A stretch of DNA of 64,000 nt, from NCBI GenBank assembly GCA_037389465.1, contig JAZARR010000221.1, positions 2,396,501-2,460,500 of the forward strand, read 5' to 3'. The translations under genes were made by a program, and so were the position numbers. This document shows positions 25,015-36,920 of this stretch, one piece after another. A model generated the notes under the pieces. It made no database searches. It was not told the DNA's origin and was given only the letters and a program-made list of their open reading frames with translations. Each line of letters starts with the position of its first letter. The stretch's first letter is position 1. The stretch comes from Baylisascaris procyonis. Lineage: Eukaryota; Nematoda; Chromadorea; Rhabditida; Ascarididae.

Positions 25015-28000
25015 TGCGGTAACTGCAATGTATATACACCAGGTTGTGTATATGCGGAATTCATAGACGTCAACCTTACAATGGAAGCCCTTCGACCGTC
25101 GCCAGTGAATGACATTTCGCTCGATGAGTGTGCCATCAAGTGCTCACACTATCAGAATTTCTGTGAGGCATTCGAATACGATAACAATCAATGCGTCATG
25201 TATGCATCCGTTAAAATGGGCGGTCGAATTTTTGGAAGAAGTTATGTAAAAGACTATAAAGAAATTTCTGAAAATCAACTATGTGGGCCACAAAATCTGC
25301 GTGAAATAATTGGAAATCTTGGTAAGATTTTTCAGTGATTCCAGAGAGATTCAAAAATTTTTCTTCGTTTTTCAAATGATTCAACCAATTCATCATTCGC
25401 ATCGTATTGCCGACCATGTTAGCTATTTGGTAAAAGGTTGGCGATGTTGAGTAGACAGAAGCGATAGGAAATTTCAATGGAAAGAGAATCAACACTTGTG
25501 GCCCACGTGGCCGAGAATCAATGCCCATTCCAGCACAGTGTTAGTCCCCTATTTCAATTGCTTGACTCCCATACCTCGTTGATTCGATCCCCATCTCGTT
25601 GATCCTAGTGAATGTGGAAAGCCCTCCCGGATATTCCTCTAACTGCAGTTTGGTAGAAATCCAGGGTAGAAGATCAGGTAGAAACCTACCAAAAACAAAG
25701 AAAGTGAACAAAGCAACATCAGCTGAAAGACGATGGAATCTGTACGCTATGGTTGTCTCGCAACGAAAAAATGATTGCAGCGATCGCCTTTTATGTTCCT
25801 GCCTTGGTCGTTTATCCAAAGATAGACCATAACGAAGGGAGTTTTCTGCTGTGTTAAAATGCTGACTAAACTTTATTGTTCTCTACTCTTCCCGCTCCTC
25901 CTTCTCATGTCCTTCTCTATTATTGATGAAATGACCGAGTACATCCGTCGACGATGAGAATTTATTTTATTGTGACACCGAACAGCTCATGCATATTTAA
26001 GTTACTGGTTGGCCAGGCATAGTTTTTTTTTTCAGGAGCAACACCTTGTGAAGCTGAATGGACACCTTTTGCGGAGACCACGTCATGCTACCTATATGTG
26101 AGCATTTTTCATTGTTTCCTTTATATTGTTTTCTTATTATCACCTTATATACCGCGATGTATATACCTTTGAATGATCAGGTGTCTAAGCATTCAGATCT
26201 TGTTGAACTCAAGGAGTGAGTTCACAACAAAGCTATGGAAGCATCTATGGGCAATGGTTTCATGCATCTCCATAAGCACCTGCATTTTGTCAAAACTGAT
26301 TTCGGAAAACCGTCTTGTTCATTCAATCCAGTTGAAAGGAGAAGAATTAATGTGATGTTGATTACGTCAGTATCTGGTATCTGTGTTCATTAACGAGCGG
26401 AGAGATGGGGAGGGGAGGGAAGGGGTCTTCGAATCGGCAGGACTGCGAATGTAAAACAGTATGAATTTTTTTGATTCTCTCATTGACCACATAGGCCAAA
26501 TGTTAAACTACGAGGATGCACGCCTCTCAGATGGATCGACCAGTGACATTTCAAAAATAGAGGAATTCACTGTTCTCACAGCGATTTTTTTTTAGCTTGT
26601 GAAATTGCCAATAAACAGCTTCTTGAGAAAAACCAGGCGGTGAGAAGCTCGATTTAGAAAAATTTGCTATGAGAGGTGTTTCAGGGACTTCCTTACTGAC
26701 TATTTGAGGGACCTCGGGAAGTCGTCAGTTTGAATTGATTTCTTAGTGAAACTAACACAATTCAGGCATGAATGCAGGAACCGAACGGCCAGGGAAAGAT
26801 GAGAGGGGGAAAACACCATAATCCACATAATTCAAAAAAGGACGATATAGAATAGGTAGAACCACTCTTTCCCTTTCCTCCCAAATTAGATGGGCAATGA
26901 AGAAAGAGTAAGCTTTAAAATATTGTGGCTCTTTCATACAGTTAGACGCTTCATTTTGCAAACTCAACTCACCGGAACGGTTCACAGATAGAAGGAATTC
27001 AGAACACTGAAATTCAACAGCTGTGATAGATCGAAATTTTCCTCAAATCATCCTAAGCTTGAATAAATGACAAACAGAACGGTGCATACCGATCGCAGAA
27101 TGCCCTTTTTTGAACACTTAAATAAGAACCCAACAAAAATCTTTCAACATCGAGCACTCTTTGAGCAACTTAAGCAACATGATGGAATCAGTACAAACTA
27201 GTGCAGAAAGAATCAGTAAGCTAAATGTTTTTGCATTCCCCTCACCTGACTGACCAGTTCTATGAGTTGTTATCAAATAACAAATAGGCATAGCGACAAA
27301 ACATATTGCAATACGGAAGACGTTCTTTGTAAGCAGACTCGTGTGAATTGAAAAACCGACCGGTGGAAAATGCATGAAGACTTTATTCGTCGTTAAATAT
27401 TTATAATTTCATTGAAGGTTGATGAATCGGCATCGCCATGCCTATTCAAACCTCAAGATTTAAGTTTCAATTACTCTCGAGTTGAAACCATCAAGGAAAG
27501 GTAAACATAAACACATATATATGCAGAGATATGTTTTTCCCATAATGAGGTTTTACAAAGCAAATTTGTGAAAGAGCATAGCAAGCAGGGAAGCACGTTA
27601 GAGATGATGACGCAATATGTGCTTTTTACATCTCTTTCAACAAATATTCGTTTGTAAAGAAGTCATTCCAAAGAAATATATTTTGCTTGCTATTTTAAAT
27701 AGCTGCTTTTGCAAAGTTACGTAAAAACTCATTATTAACTGTGTTAGTTTCATGCTGACATCCTTCTTTATCAATAACCATTTCGCTCACAGGTTGAAAT
27801 GAAGCTACATGCGAACCAAGCCGCAAGATTTTGCAAATCCAAAGAGAGTTATCTTTCATCGATCACTTCATCGGAAGAAATGAATTTCCTGCAAGGTTAA
27901 TTCAATTTAATTTCGATGTTTTCATTATTTGATGAGCAGAGAAGAATCCTTCTTATCCAGTTTCCTTATCCATTGAAACTAGCCATTTCGCCGCGACATT

Positions 28001-29253
28001 CGATAAACTGTCCGACTTAGCAGTGCATTGTAGGGAAGTATCGAAAAGTATCGCATCAATGTATGCGAACATCAAAGTAAATCTACAGAGAAACGCATAT
28101 GCAACGGTTCACATATATCTGACGCATATTTGCATTGATGCTATCCTTCACTTATACAGACGTGCCGCTAACTGAATAATATAGTTAAATATGCTGAGGC
28201 AGCAAGCTGTATATTAGGAAAGACTCGAGAAGACAATGTTTCAATTTTCGAGAAGTATTTAGTAAATTGTCACAGTTACAAGATAAAAAAATTTCAAGCC
28301 TCAATTCAAGCATGAAAAGGCTTTGGAACAGATAGGAGCAAACCTCTTATATGGGAAATATTTTTTTTTTTCGCTAAGGTAATAAAAATATTGTGCGGTT
28401 CACGCCACTATCAGCCACTATTCCTAATATTTCAGTCAAACAATCTCGTAATATCAGGCTAGATGACATATTCACGCTGCTTTTCATGTACGATTTGCTT
28501 CTCTTCGTTCCTCCCACACATTCCTTGTCTCTCACTCCTATTCCAAAGTTCGACAGTTTGAGTGAATTTACAGCGTAGCTTTAAGAGGAGCGGAGAAGCA
28601 AAAAATTAGACAGTAACAATTGACCGCCTTATCGCATCCAATCAAATGAGATAGCATCCTTGATGGCTTTCTGAAATTTAAAGCTGCTACTGTCCAAAAG
28701 AATTCAATTCTTGGCACTTAGTTTCTTTATTACTGATTTTGCTTAATCCACATGCATAACCCATCGGTAGCAATTTTCATGCTTCGTAGAGATAGAGTAT
28801 TTATAGATGAAAAGGTTGCAGAGTGAAGAAAGTGCTTAGAGGTTATTTTAGATGGGTACTTATATAGATATAAGTGCAACGCTGAGCCATTTAAAAAAAA
28901 AAAGAAGAGAACTTCAGCTTATTAGAAGTCTCGGTTTCGTCTTTAGTAATGTCCTATAGAAAGTTAAATTTGCTGCGATTATTAAGCCGCAGTTGTTTAG
29001 TGCAGTGCAATGCCAATGGAAACAACCGAAATATTTTGCAGAGCTTACAAACAAACGAGCCACCCTTATAGCGTGGAAGAGCCGTGGCAGTCAGGGACAG
29101 TGGATTGGTGGAGTGCTGGTCAATCGCCCTGATGAACAAATTAACGAAATCACTTCTCTAGATACGTGTGTAATATTCCAAAATCCGCTATTGCTTACTC
29201 TAAATTGTGTTAAGGCACATTTTTTTATCTGCAAGAAGTCCGCTTCCATTTAA
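25015..29253 (+). CDS. PAN/apple plus C-type lectin protein (5' end missing), at least 227 aa
   Basis: Exons 25015-25321, 26036-26097, 27793-27895 and 29042-29253 join in phase (1, 0, 1). The first encodes a PAN/apple domain with cysteines in CGNC, GCVYAEF, DECAIKC, FCEAF, QCVMYA and QLC. The next three form one C-type lectin domain: CEAEWTPF and SCYLY, then ANQAARFCKSKESYLSSITS and SEEMNFLQ, then WIGGV, DTCVIF, LNC and HFFICKK before the stop. The CY-to-FC spacing matches canonical lectin domains. No EPN, QPD or WND calcium/sugar motif is visible, so carbohydrate binding is doubtful. Such proteins are usually secreted, but the signal peptide exon was not found. AATAAA at 29281-29286 is 28 bases after the stop. 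Two further exon-like frames lie in the intron 26098-27792. Confidence 0.75.
27418..27500 (+). other. Cassette-like exon inside the lectin gene
   Basis: The frame VDESASPCLFKPQDLSFNYS is open from an acceptor (TTGAAG) to a GTAAAC donor. It enters in phase 0, like the authentic exon at 27793, but leaves in phase 2. Including it would run into TGA within a few codons of exon 27793. It could be an alternative exon giving a truncated PAN protein, a relic, or part of another gene. Confidence 0.3.
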
Positions 29254-29280
29254 AGTTGATTATTTTTTGTAAGGATAACA

Positions 29281-29286
29281 AATAAA
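29281..29286 (+). terminator. Polyadenylation signal AATAAA of the PAN/lectin gene
   Basis: The hexamer starts 28 bases after the TAA, within the short 3'UTR typical of nematode genes. Confidence 0.6.
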
Positions 29287-29289
29287 ACT

Positions 29290-32200
29290 ACTGATCTCAA
29301 AGGCTCTTTCAAGCTTAAGAATTGCCAGTGAAAATTAAATCACAGATTACTAAAGTAACCGTTTGTTTATTAGTAGGTTAATAAATTAGTAAACATCGTT
29401 TGTTTAATATGCACTCATTCAGAGACTCTCCTGAATCATACCAGAACATATATTGTTAAAAAGTAGGTTTTCGAGTATTCTTTATTATTCAGCAGCCAAT
29501 TAGAAAGTGCGCAATTAGGTTAGAAAAGGCAACACTGTTGAGAAAACATTGTTTTTCAAATTTTAGAGCATCCAAGGTCATGTATTGATCCCCATCTGCG
29601 ATAAATTTTCATGGATCATCTAACAGTGGTGATCGAACTTTAGTCATTAGTGATGCCAGAAACTTGTTTTCTTTCGACTGCAAAAGTTATACGCCGCGTT
29701 TTCCGGCTTTATGTTCAGTATCAAATGGGTTAAATATAGAATGCAGTTACTTTACTTTATAATTAACATTTTTTCATAACTACTAATGTTTTTCCGCTTC
29801 TTTGACAGTAAAGAAAAAACACATCGAGTACTTCGGAAGCGACTGCGAAATGAGACATTAGAAACTAATTTAAGACATACGTTAATTTGTTTTCTGGCGG
29901 TAGAACATTCTGAAAAAAAGTAACTTACGATATTTCACTGTCAAACTGCTCTTTTTCAACTTTTTACACGTTTTAGCTTTTGGGGGGAGGGGAGCAAAGG
30001 GGACGAGGAGCCCAATTGAACGCCGTTTAATGAATGTTAAATATTGCATTCTTTATCTTAAACATCAGATCAGAAAGCTGCGAAAATACTGAGTTTGTTC
30101 TAATAGCGTCAAATCATTGTGTGGAGTCCCATAATCCCCAGGTTGCTTCTGGATTATAGTGAAGCAGGACATAAGAAATATTTATAAGAAATATTTTTCA
30201 CTTATCTCAGAATTGTTGGATGATAAAAATAGAATCTTGCCAGTTTCTCATAATGCGTCATATGGCGGCTCAGGGCTCGAAAATTAAAAGAACGAGATAA
30301 ACGACTGAACTCTGACCAAAGTAGACCTGGATCGGAGGTCCAGCTTTTCAGAACCATTGGAATCGGACTATAAATCGCTAAGATGTCATGAAAACACATC
30401 TTTGACTTTGCTCTCTTGAAATGCATTTATTATCCGTTCACTTTATCTTATGCTGCAAAACAAATAATAAGTGAGTAATGCAAATGAAATACAATATCGC
30501 TTGAATTGCCTTTCATAAGACATCGTGAAAACTTTGTTGAAGGTGCAGTTATGCGTTATAAAATAAGAGCGCAGCAAATACGTCATAAATATAGGATCGA
30601 CTTTTCAGCTGTTTCATACCATTGCAAATTTCATCGTTATTAAAAAAGCAATGCATTTAGCCAACATTTCAGAAATGGTTTACGTAGCAGAAGGTAATGC
30701 ACATTAAATGCAAGAATTTGCACCTGTAAAAATTTATTTCTGCTCAATAAAATTACTGCATACTTCACGAACCTCCTATAGAAGGTAGTGCAGCCCAGCA
30801 GTGTGACACATTAATGGGTCTTCGTGAGGTTAAGCTTGCTACTAGGAGAAATGTCAGTAATCTGCCATTACCTATCAATGTTCGAGCTACCGAGTAGATC
30901 GATCATCTTGCATATCGCATGATTGCAGCCATCTTGCAATTAAAAATCTAGGGATACCATGATCGTCTGCAAAAAATGCATGCACACGATAAGACACATA
31001 AAGCATATTCATAAACTTTGCAATACATCCTGGCTGTAAATCATCATCACGCAGCGTATGTTTCACGAAGACAACAAAAGCAGAAATCTGATATAAGAGC
31101 AACAAAAAACTTTAGCGTGCACGTTCCGGTCATATTTGGGTGAAGGAGGGAGGGGGAATCAGAGAATTAATCTGAAGTAAGTAGCAGTATTTGAAAAAGG
31201 AATTGCGGACAAATTAAAACATGAGCGTCCGTTGGGTGTTTCCATGGAATGTCATCATTACTTCGAGGATCAGCAACTTCCCCCTTCAATAGAATCGGCA
31301 GTTTTCAGTTCGTATACCACGAGAAAACTGTCTCCTGCAGCAATATCAATCAGGATCCCAAAGGCTCAAAGAGGTGTCTTTCGGCAGCAAAGAATTCCAG
31401 TGTTTATTACTTTCACATTTTCATGAGTTATTTACTATTTTGGGTTTGAAGCAGTACCGACATATTCGGAGTATTCTACCAGAGTTTACAAAAGCCTCAA
31501 CGTAGTATTGCCACAGTAAGAGCCCTCACAAATCGATAAGAACTTTCCAATTTCCTTTGGTTCACAAGAAGGTTCTTGAATGTGTTTTGGTTTATAAATT
31601 GACCATGTTTTAGTTCACCAACTAGCCATCGTCGAATCAGATCACACTTAAGTTTTGAACGACTTATTACCGTCCAGCTGTTTATGAGTTAGGCAACCGG
31701 TTGCATTAAATATTTTCATCCATATTTCAAAAGCACCTTATGTTAATTATCCTGCTGTCGCTTTTGGTGCAAGGACAGCGAAACTTCCATATCTAGATCA
31801 ACCACAATGACGTCAATCGGTAACAGCTTCTGCCAAACAGGATTTTAACCAATAACATGAAGTAAAAGTAAAATTAGTACCCTTCTTCTTTTTGCTGCAC
31901 TCTGTTCTTTGCCGTGTCTGCCACATATTTATGGGTCTCTGTCCTAAGAACGATACTTGCCAACACGATCGTTGTTTGATGGTTATCGCATTCATTCAAT
32001 GGAGCCTTGAGTCGACGAAGGATTGAAGGTGGGGCATGCCCTCCTTAGAAATTTAGAAGAAAATGTGGATGAACAGGGGAGAACTGATGACTGGAGTGAG
32101 GTTGTTACGACTGGGAGCGACCGCGTTAAGGGGGCCAAGTGCAGGCAGAGAACAGGAGGCAACAACCGTCAGATGGTATGCGACAGCACATGCGAAGTAA

Positions 32201-32815
32201 AAGAAATAGTTTGTGGATGAAGCACCACAGCCCCAAAACATGAATGGAACCAAAGACATCGAAACAGCCGAAGTCCGACTTATATAGGCTCCAGATATCG
32301 CCTGAGGCGACCCAAAAGCACATAAGTCGATCAATGACATTATGTGAAGAACAATAAACGAGAATCGATTATACCAGTAAATATGATCACTGCAGTGTTA
32401 GATCACAAGCAGATATCTTGGGTTGGCTCTTCGATGCTATATCCAACAGAGATAAATAAAGTTCGGCCGGAATAACAATCTCATAATTTTTCTTTATTTT
32501 TCTTCCTCCTCCCCTTCCTCCCTTTTCCCCCAAACAGTAGAAACATGCATTCTTGCTAATCTGAACCATTATATCATTAGCACATATGAAAGCCATTCCT
32601 TTCGGCTATATGCAGTTGATATTACCTCTCATATTCCAATCTGGCGAGGAAATATTGCGCTACCTCGCCGAGGTTCTATCTAATTGCTACATATGAGGTT
32701 AAGTGCGTTCATTAAACGAAGCAAGCGCGCTATTATTGTAAATGTTATGCGCTCTTGTTGCTTGTGTTATGTTACTTCCGGTCGCATTAGCTGTCTCCTT
32801 TTTCTGTATAAGCAG
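29290..32815. other. No supported gene
   Basis: AT-rich sequence with scattered short frames. An AATTTCAG-type acceptor followed by ATG near 30672 and a GTAATG donor near 30694 could mark a tiny exon (MVYVAE), but nothing confirms it. A TATATAAG element lies on the minus strand near 32280 upstream of a short frame. Confidence 0.4.
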
Positions 32816-33055
32816 AGCTCTCCGTCGAAAAAGGCTACGCATTAGGTATCAACTGGAACTTCCCGATTTCTGGTGCATTTCCCGCTTTCGGAGATTTTGT
32901 TGTTGTTCAAGATTTCAGCTTCCGTTTTTACGGCTTAAAGTTCGGACAGGAACAATCAAAGGCTGTTGATACGAGTCCGGCTATCGCGCTGCTAAGTATG
33001 AAAACGGATTGCACTTCGTCTTGGCGTTTTCTACAAAGACAGCGAACTATTCAAT
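32816..33055 (+). CDS. Unassigned exon-like frame
   Basis: After TATAAGCAG the frame is open for 80 codons to TGA, with protein-like composition (EKGYALGINWNFPISGAF, RFYGLKFGQEQSKAVDT). The preceding exon must exit in phase 1 and was not found. A signal-peptide-like frame just upstream (MLCALVACVMLLPVALA from 32742) does not join in phase. An alternative end is the donor GTATGA at about 32994. I recognise no family. Confidence 0.35.
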
Positions 33056-33499
33056 GATAGTTGGATGGAGCTGAAAATGATGGCGGGTAAAGATGACTAT
33101 GACAAATGAAGTCGATATCTCGAGCCCACTGATTGCGAGATGTGAATGGCTTGGTGCACCCGGTGGTGTTTGCCTGTCAGTAATCTTGTTGTTTTGATTG
33201 GAATGGTTGGGGAAGGAGAGAGGGGGAGAGCGTAGGGACCATTTCGAGCTGTTTTAGTTGCTGCGGTTGTTAGAACATTTCATACTTCCATGTCAGTGCT
33301 TATTTTTGTGCTGCTGGGAGTAGCGCCACTGAAATTTTGGTGCTCTTCAAACATTTTAAAGGAATTGCAGTTGCATATGATGTCTTTTGTCGCATGTCGC
33401 TACCAACGAAGAATAGAGATCTGATCAACTGCTTTCGTGAAGAGCAGGGGAAAAGACGATCACAAGAGAAATCAAACTGTCCACGAATGCTTTGACGAT

Positions 33500-33830
33500 C
33501 TCAAGGTAGAACAAACTATCCATAAGTGCCTTGAGGCAAAACTCGGGGTGTATAAAAGGGGAGCGTGTCTGTTTGCAAAGTCAGTGTCAATTTCGGCGTT
33601 CCCCACCGGTTCCAGATGCAGCGGGGGCACAGACGTTGCAGCGGCGTGCTGTAGTCGTCGGTGTTGGAATCGCACAAGGGGCAATGTGGATGGTGCTCGG
33701 CAAGCATTCGACCTCCCCGACCTCCCTGGTTGTGTGCTTTTGTGTCAGTTTTGTTTTAAGCGTGAAATAAAACCTTAGCCCCTTTTCTGTGCCGGCTTCG
33801 CAGAGTACTTGGTAAAGGCTCAATAAAAAG
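33500..33830. other. Compact GC-rich unit with TATA box and two AATAAA; coding strand unclear
   Basis: A TATAAAAG at about 33551 precedes a GC-rich patch open in several frames. AATAAA follows at about 33766 and again near 33821. On the plus strand a short hydrophobic peptide (MWMVLGKHSTSPTSLVVCF) ends at the first signal. On the minus strand a 71-codon frame from 33731 to 33516 carries two CxxC pairs (HCPLCDSN, LCPRCIWN) fifteen residues apart, like a zinc ribbon, after an ACCAG acceptor. These readings compete, and I cannot choose without expression data. Confidence 0.3.
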
Positions 33831-33915
33831 AAACCCAACCAACCATTACATATGTGTTGCTGAGAATACACTAGTTGTTGTGCTAATTTTGCAATTTTTT
33901 TTCCAATCTTACAAC

Positions 33916-34177
33916 GAGTGAATGCACTCTTGGATGGGCATATGAAAAGCTCCCATTGGAAAACAAGAAATGCAAATACGATCGTGTTATGATTATTCGT
34001 GACAAACCAAAGCCGAGAGTGTTATTGTGGTGCCATATGGAGCAGCCATCCTTCGGAATGCTCGTAGCAGACAGACGAGAAAAGAGCGAAGGCATCGCGG
34101 ATGTTACCATAGTTTTATCGTTGCATCGTCATGAGTTTTATCGTTCTTACGTGTCACATTTGGGTTATGATGGATAA
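33916..34177 (+). CDS. Unassigned terminal-exon-like frame
   Basis: The frame is open with natural composition: ECTLGWAYEKLPLENKKC, RVMIIRDKPKPRVLLWCHME, MLVADRREKSEGIADVTIVL and HEFYRSYVSHLGYDG before TAA. It must be entered in phase 2 near 33916, but the acceptor (ACAACGAG) is poor. It does not join in phase to the frame at 32816-33055. I recognise no family. It may be the 3' end of a gene whose other exons I missed, or an open relic. Confidence 0.35.
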
Positions 34178-36920
34178 ACATGTTCCACGGGGCCGTTCTG
34201 GTTCCCAACGAGGTTCTATCTTCGGTGTGATTTGCCTCATCCCGGTTGGTCCTCATCATGCACATTCCGACCATTAACAAGCATTATGTTGCGAGCCACG
34301 GATAGTCAGAACCATCTCGTTTTTACCACATCCACTTGCACTCTTCAAAAATTGCGGATCGGCTGCCGTCGCCCTCGCCAGTCACATCCCGAATGAACAA
34401 TCTGTCGCTTCATATCATTAAAAACCATGCGGTTTCGATTTCCAGCACGAGTTACCCGTAAATTTCAATACCTTTTGCAAACAGAATTCCATTTATTTCA
34501 TGCCGAATGACAAAAAATGAAGTGTGAATGTTTTAGAAAAGAAAGCAAACGATGATGATGATAAACATCAAAGCGCCACTATATCACTAAAGCGGATCAA
34601 AATAATTTTCCCGCATAGAAACCGACAATAAAGAAAAACGATGAAAATCGAATGAATGAGTAACAATGAATGATGATAACATGTGGAAATGAAGAAATTT
34701 GGCACAGGGATGAGAACAATAACCCGAAGAGAAAATAAAACAATAAATATAGTATAGTATTCAATGACAGTCACGAAGAACTTCATATTTCTTGAGAGAG
34801 ACGCAATTAAAATGGTCATACACTTAAATCTATAAAAACTTATTGCTGTGCAAATAGAACAGCAGATCTTTTGAGAGAACATTTTCGGGATGAATGGAAT
34901 AAAAGAAATCTTTTGGCAAAACTGCGCGAAGAACGAAAAGAGTAATGCTTTTAAGGGATTAGACAGTAATTTCCAACTCCAATCTTGTTTTCTAAACTCA
35001 TGCTGCACTTTTAAATGGTGTATGACATTTACATATCAGACTATTCGCTTCGTTAGCCGTATCCTAACTAAATAGCAGCAATGACCTCGATTCAATGTGC
35101 AATCAAAACTTATGAAAAACCTCTCAGAAAAACATTCTTCGAGGGCCTATTGACCATTGAAATGTTTCTACCGTTACTTTAGGGAAGCGGAAGGGGGTGG
35201 GGAAAGAAGAATTCTTTTCATTTAGAAGAAGAACTCGTAGTACAACAAATAAAGAATGCTCTGGAGGATATTAGACTTGGCCGCGGTACTCAATCGTTGC
35301 CCATGCCTAAAATAAAATTCCAACAACAAAATGCACGAAAATAAACCTAACCGAATACCAAATCAAAACCGGATACTACAGTTAAGAACCGCGCAAAAAT
35401 AGAATTTTATAAAAGCTATCGTACATTCTAATTCGTTGATTCTTTCGAGTACCGATCTCAATAAAAATCAACGAAATTATCTAAATCAAGGTTTATGGAA
35501 CGATGAGAAATATGCACAACATTAAATAAAGGCAGTGTAACAAAAGGATATTCAGAGCATGATTCTCGATGAAAGATAAATGGCTAAGGAGACGAGGGAT
35601 CTCATCTCCTATAAATATTACCATGCTTAACAATGATGATAAACAGCATCAGAATTGTCTCTTTTCTAAATATATGAATGAGTATCTCTGAGAGTAAAAA
35701 TAACGATAACAATTATCACTTCTTTAAAACATTCCTTCCAAAAGGCAAAACAACACGCAGCTATACGACTCAACCGGACGAAAATATTATTGAGATGTGC
35801 GTCAACAAATCAATGCACGAAATGCAGACATAAATAACGGCATTAAGTATTTTGAATTAGCTTGCTATTGCATCAATCACTGCGTTCCTCTTGATGGTGC
35901 TTTCGCGATCTGACAAAACCTGATAGTCAGCTCAGACATGAATACAATTCTTGCTGAACGGCGGAATGACAACTGCATTTCTTAAAATGCGCTAACACCC
36001 GTCAAGTACAGGTTTCACAGCAACATACAAGCGTTCTTCTTGGGAATTGAAGGAAAGTGCATTTCATAACAACGCTTCATGGAAGGGACGTTTAAATACA
36101 TCAGATCATTGAATCACAAAAAGCGAAACAAACAACTCTGCAAACGGCAACTCAATGATGTCATCAGAAATGGTGAAAAAATATACTCTATGAACAAAAC
36201 AATTTGCGATGAGCATCGCTTAACAATAACATTTATAAATTAGTTCATAAATCAACAGATTTTCTTCCAGTTATATGAAGTGCAGGATGATCACATAAAC
36301 AAATACACACATATATGAGGAAGTACATCGTATTTCTTTGAACAAAACACCCAGCTCTTTTAATTCTTAAAACTCCCGAAATGAATGATCTATGTTCAAG
36401 GTTTTTCGATTTTCTTGATTTTTGAGTGGCTTCTGTTTAAAGAAATACGGTGCATGTACATAACGTTCCACGCTTCTGAAACGTTGAAGAACATTGACCT
36501 ATACAAAAACGATTCAAATAACGGAGAGTTTAGAGCCTCAAGGGCATATAATGCAGAACGACTTCATAAGCCTCTGCTTAATAGCTGACCTACTGTAGCA
36601 ATAAATCGCCTACTTTAATGGATTTATGATATAACAGACAAATAATATCAATACTTAAACTCTCTTTTAGTACTTGATAATATTTACAAAATCTTCTCAT
36701 AAGGAATAAAAAATAATTGATATTTAGTGGGCATCATAGCCAACATACAAGCAACTTTTATAAGCAAAATATAACTTCATTTTCCATATTTTTAAATAAA
36801 TGCGTTGAAATAATGATGCCAACTGTTGCGAAAATCAATCAACTTGAGAGAAGGGGATGGACATAACATCACTGAACGGAACAAAGAAGCATATCGCCAC
36901 TAATTATCTTCTGAATTATG
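34178..36920. other. No supported gene
   Basis: AT-rich. A 146-codon minus-strand frame (34568-35008) is hydrophobic mainly because the plus strand is A-rich, and has no splice partners or domain. 34190-34400 is GC-richer but broken by stops in all frames I read. Confidence 0.45.

Noticed and set aside
32742..32969. Signal-peptide-like ORF (MLCALVACVMLLP start)
   Set aside because: It cannot be joined in phase to the better frame that begins at 32816, and the rest of the ORF reads as an off-frame shadow of it.
34568..35008. 146-codon hydrophobic minus-strand ORF
   Set aside because: Its Phe/Ile/Leu richness follows from A-rich plus-strand DNA; no splice partners or motif.
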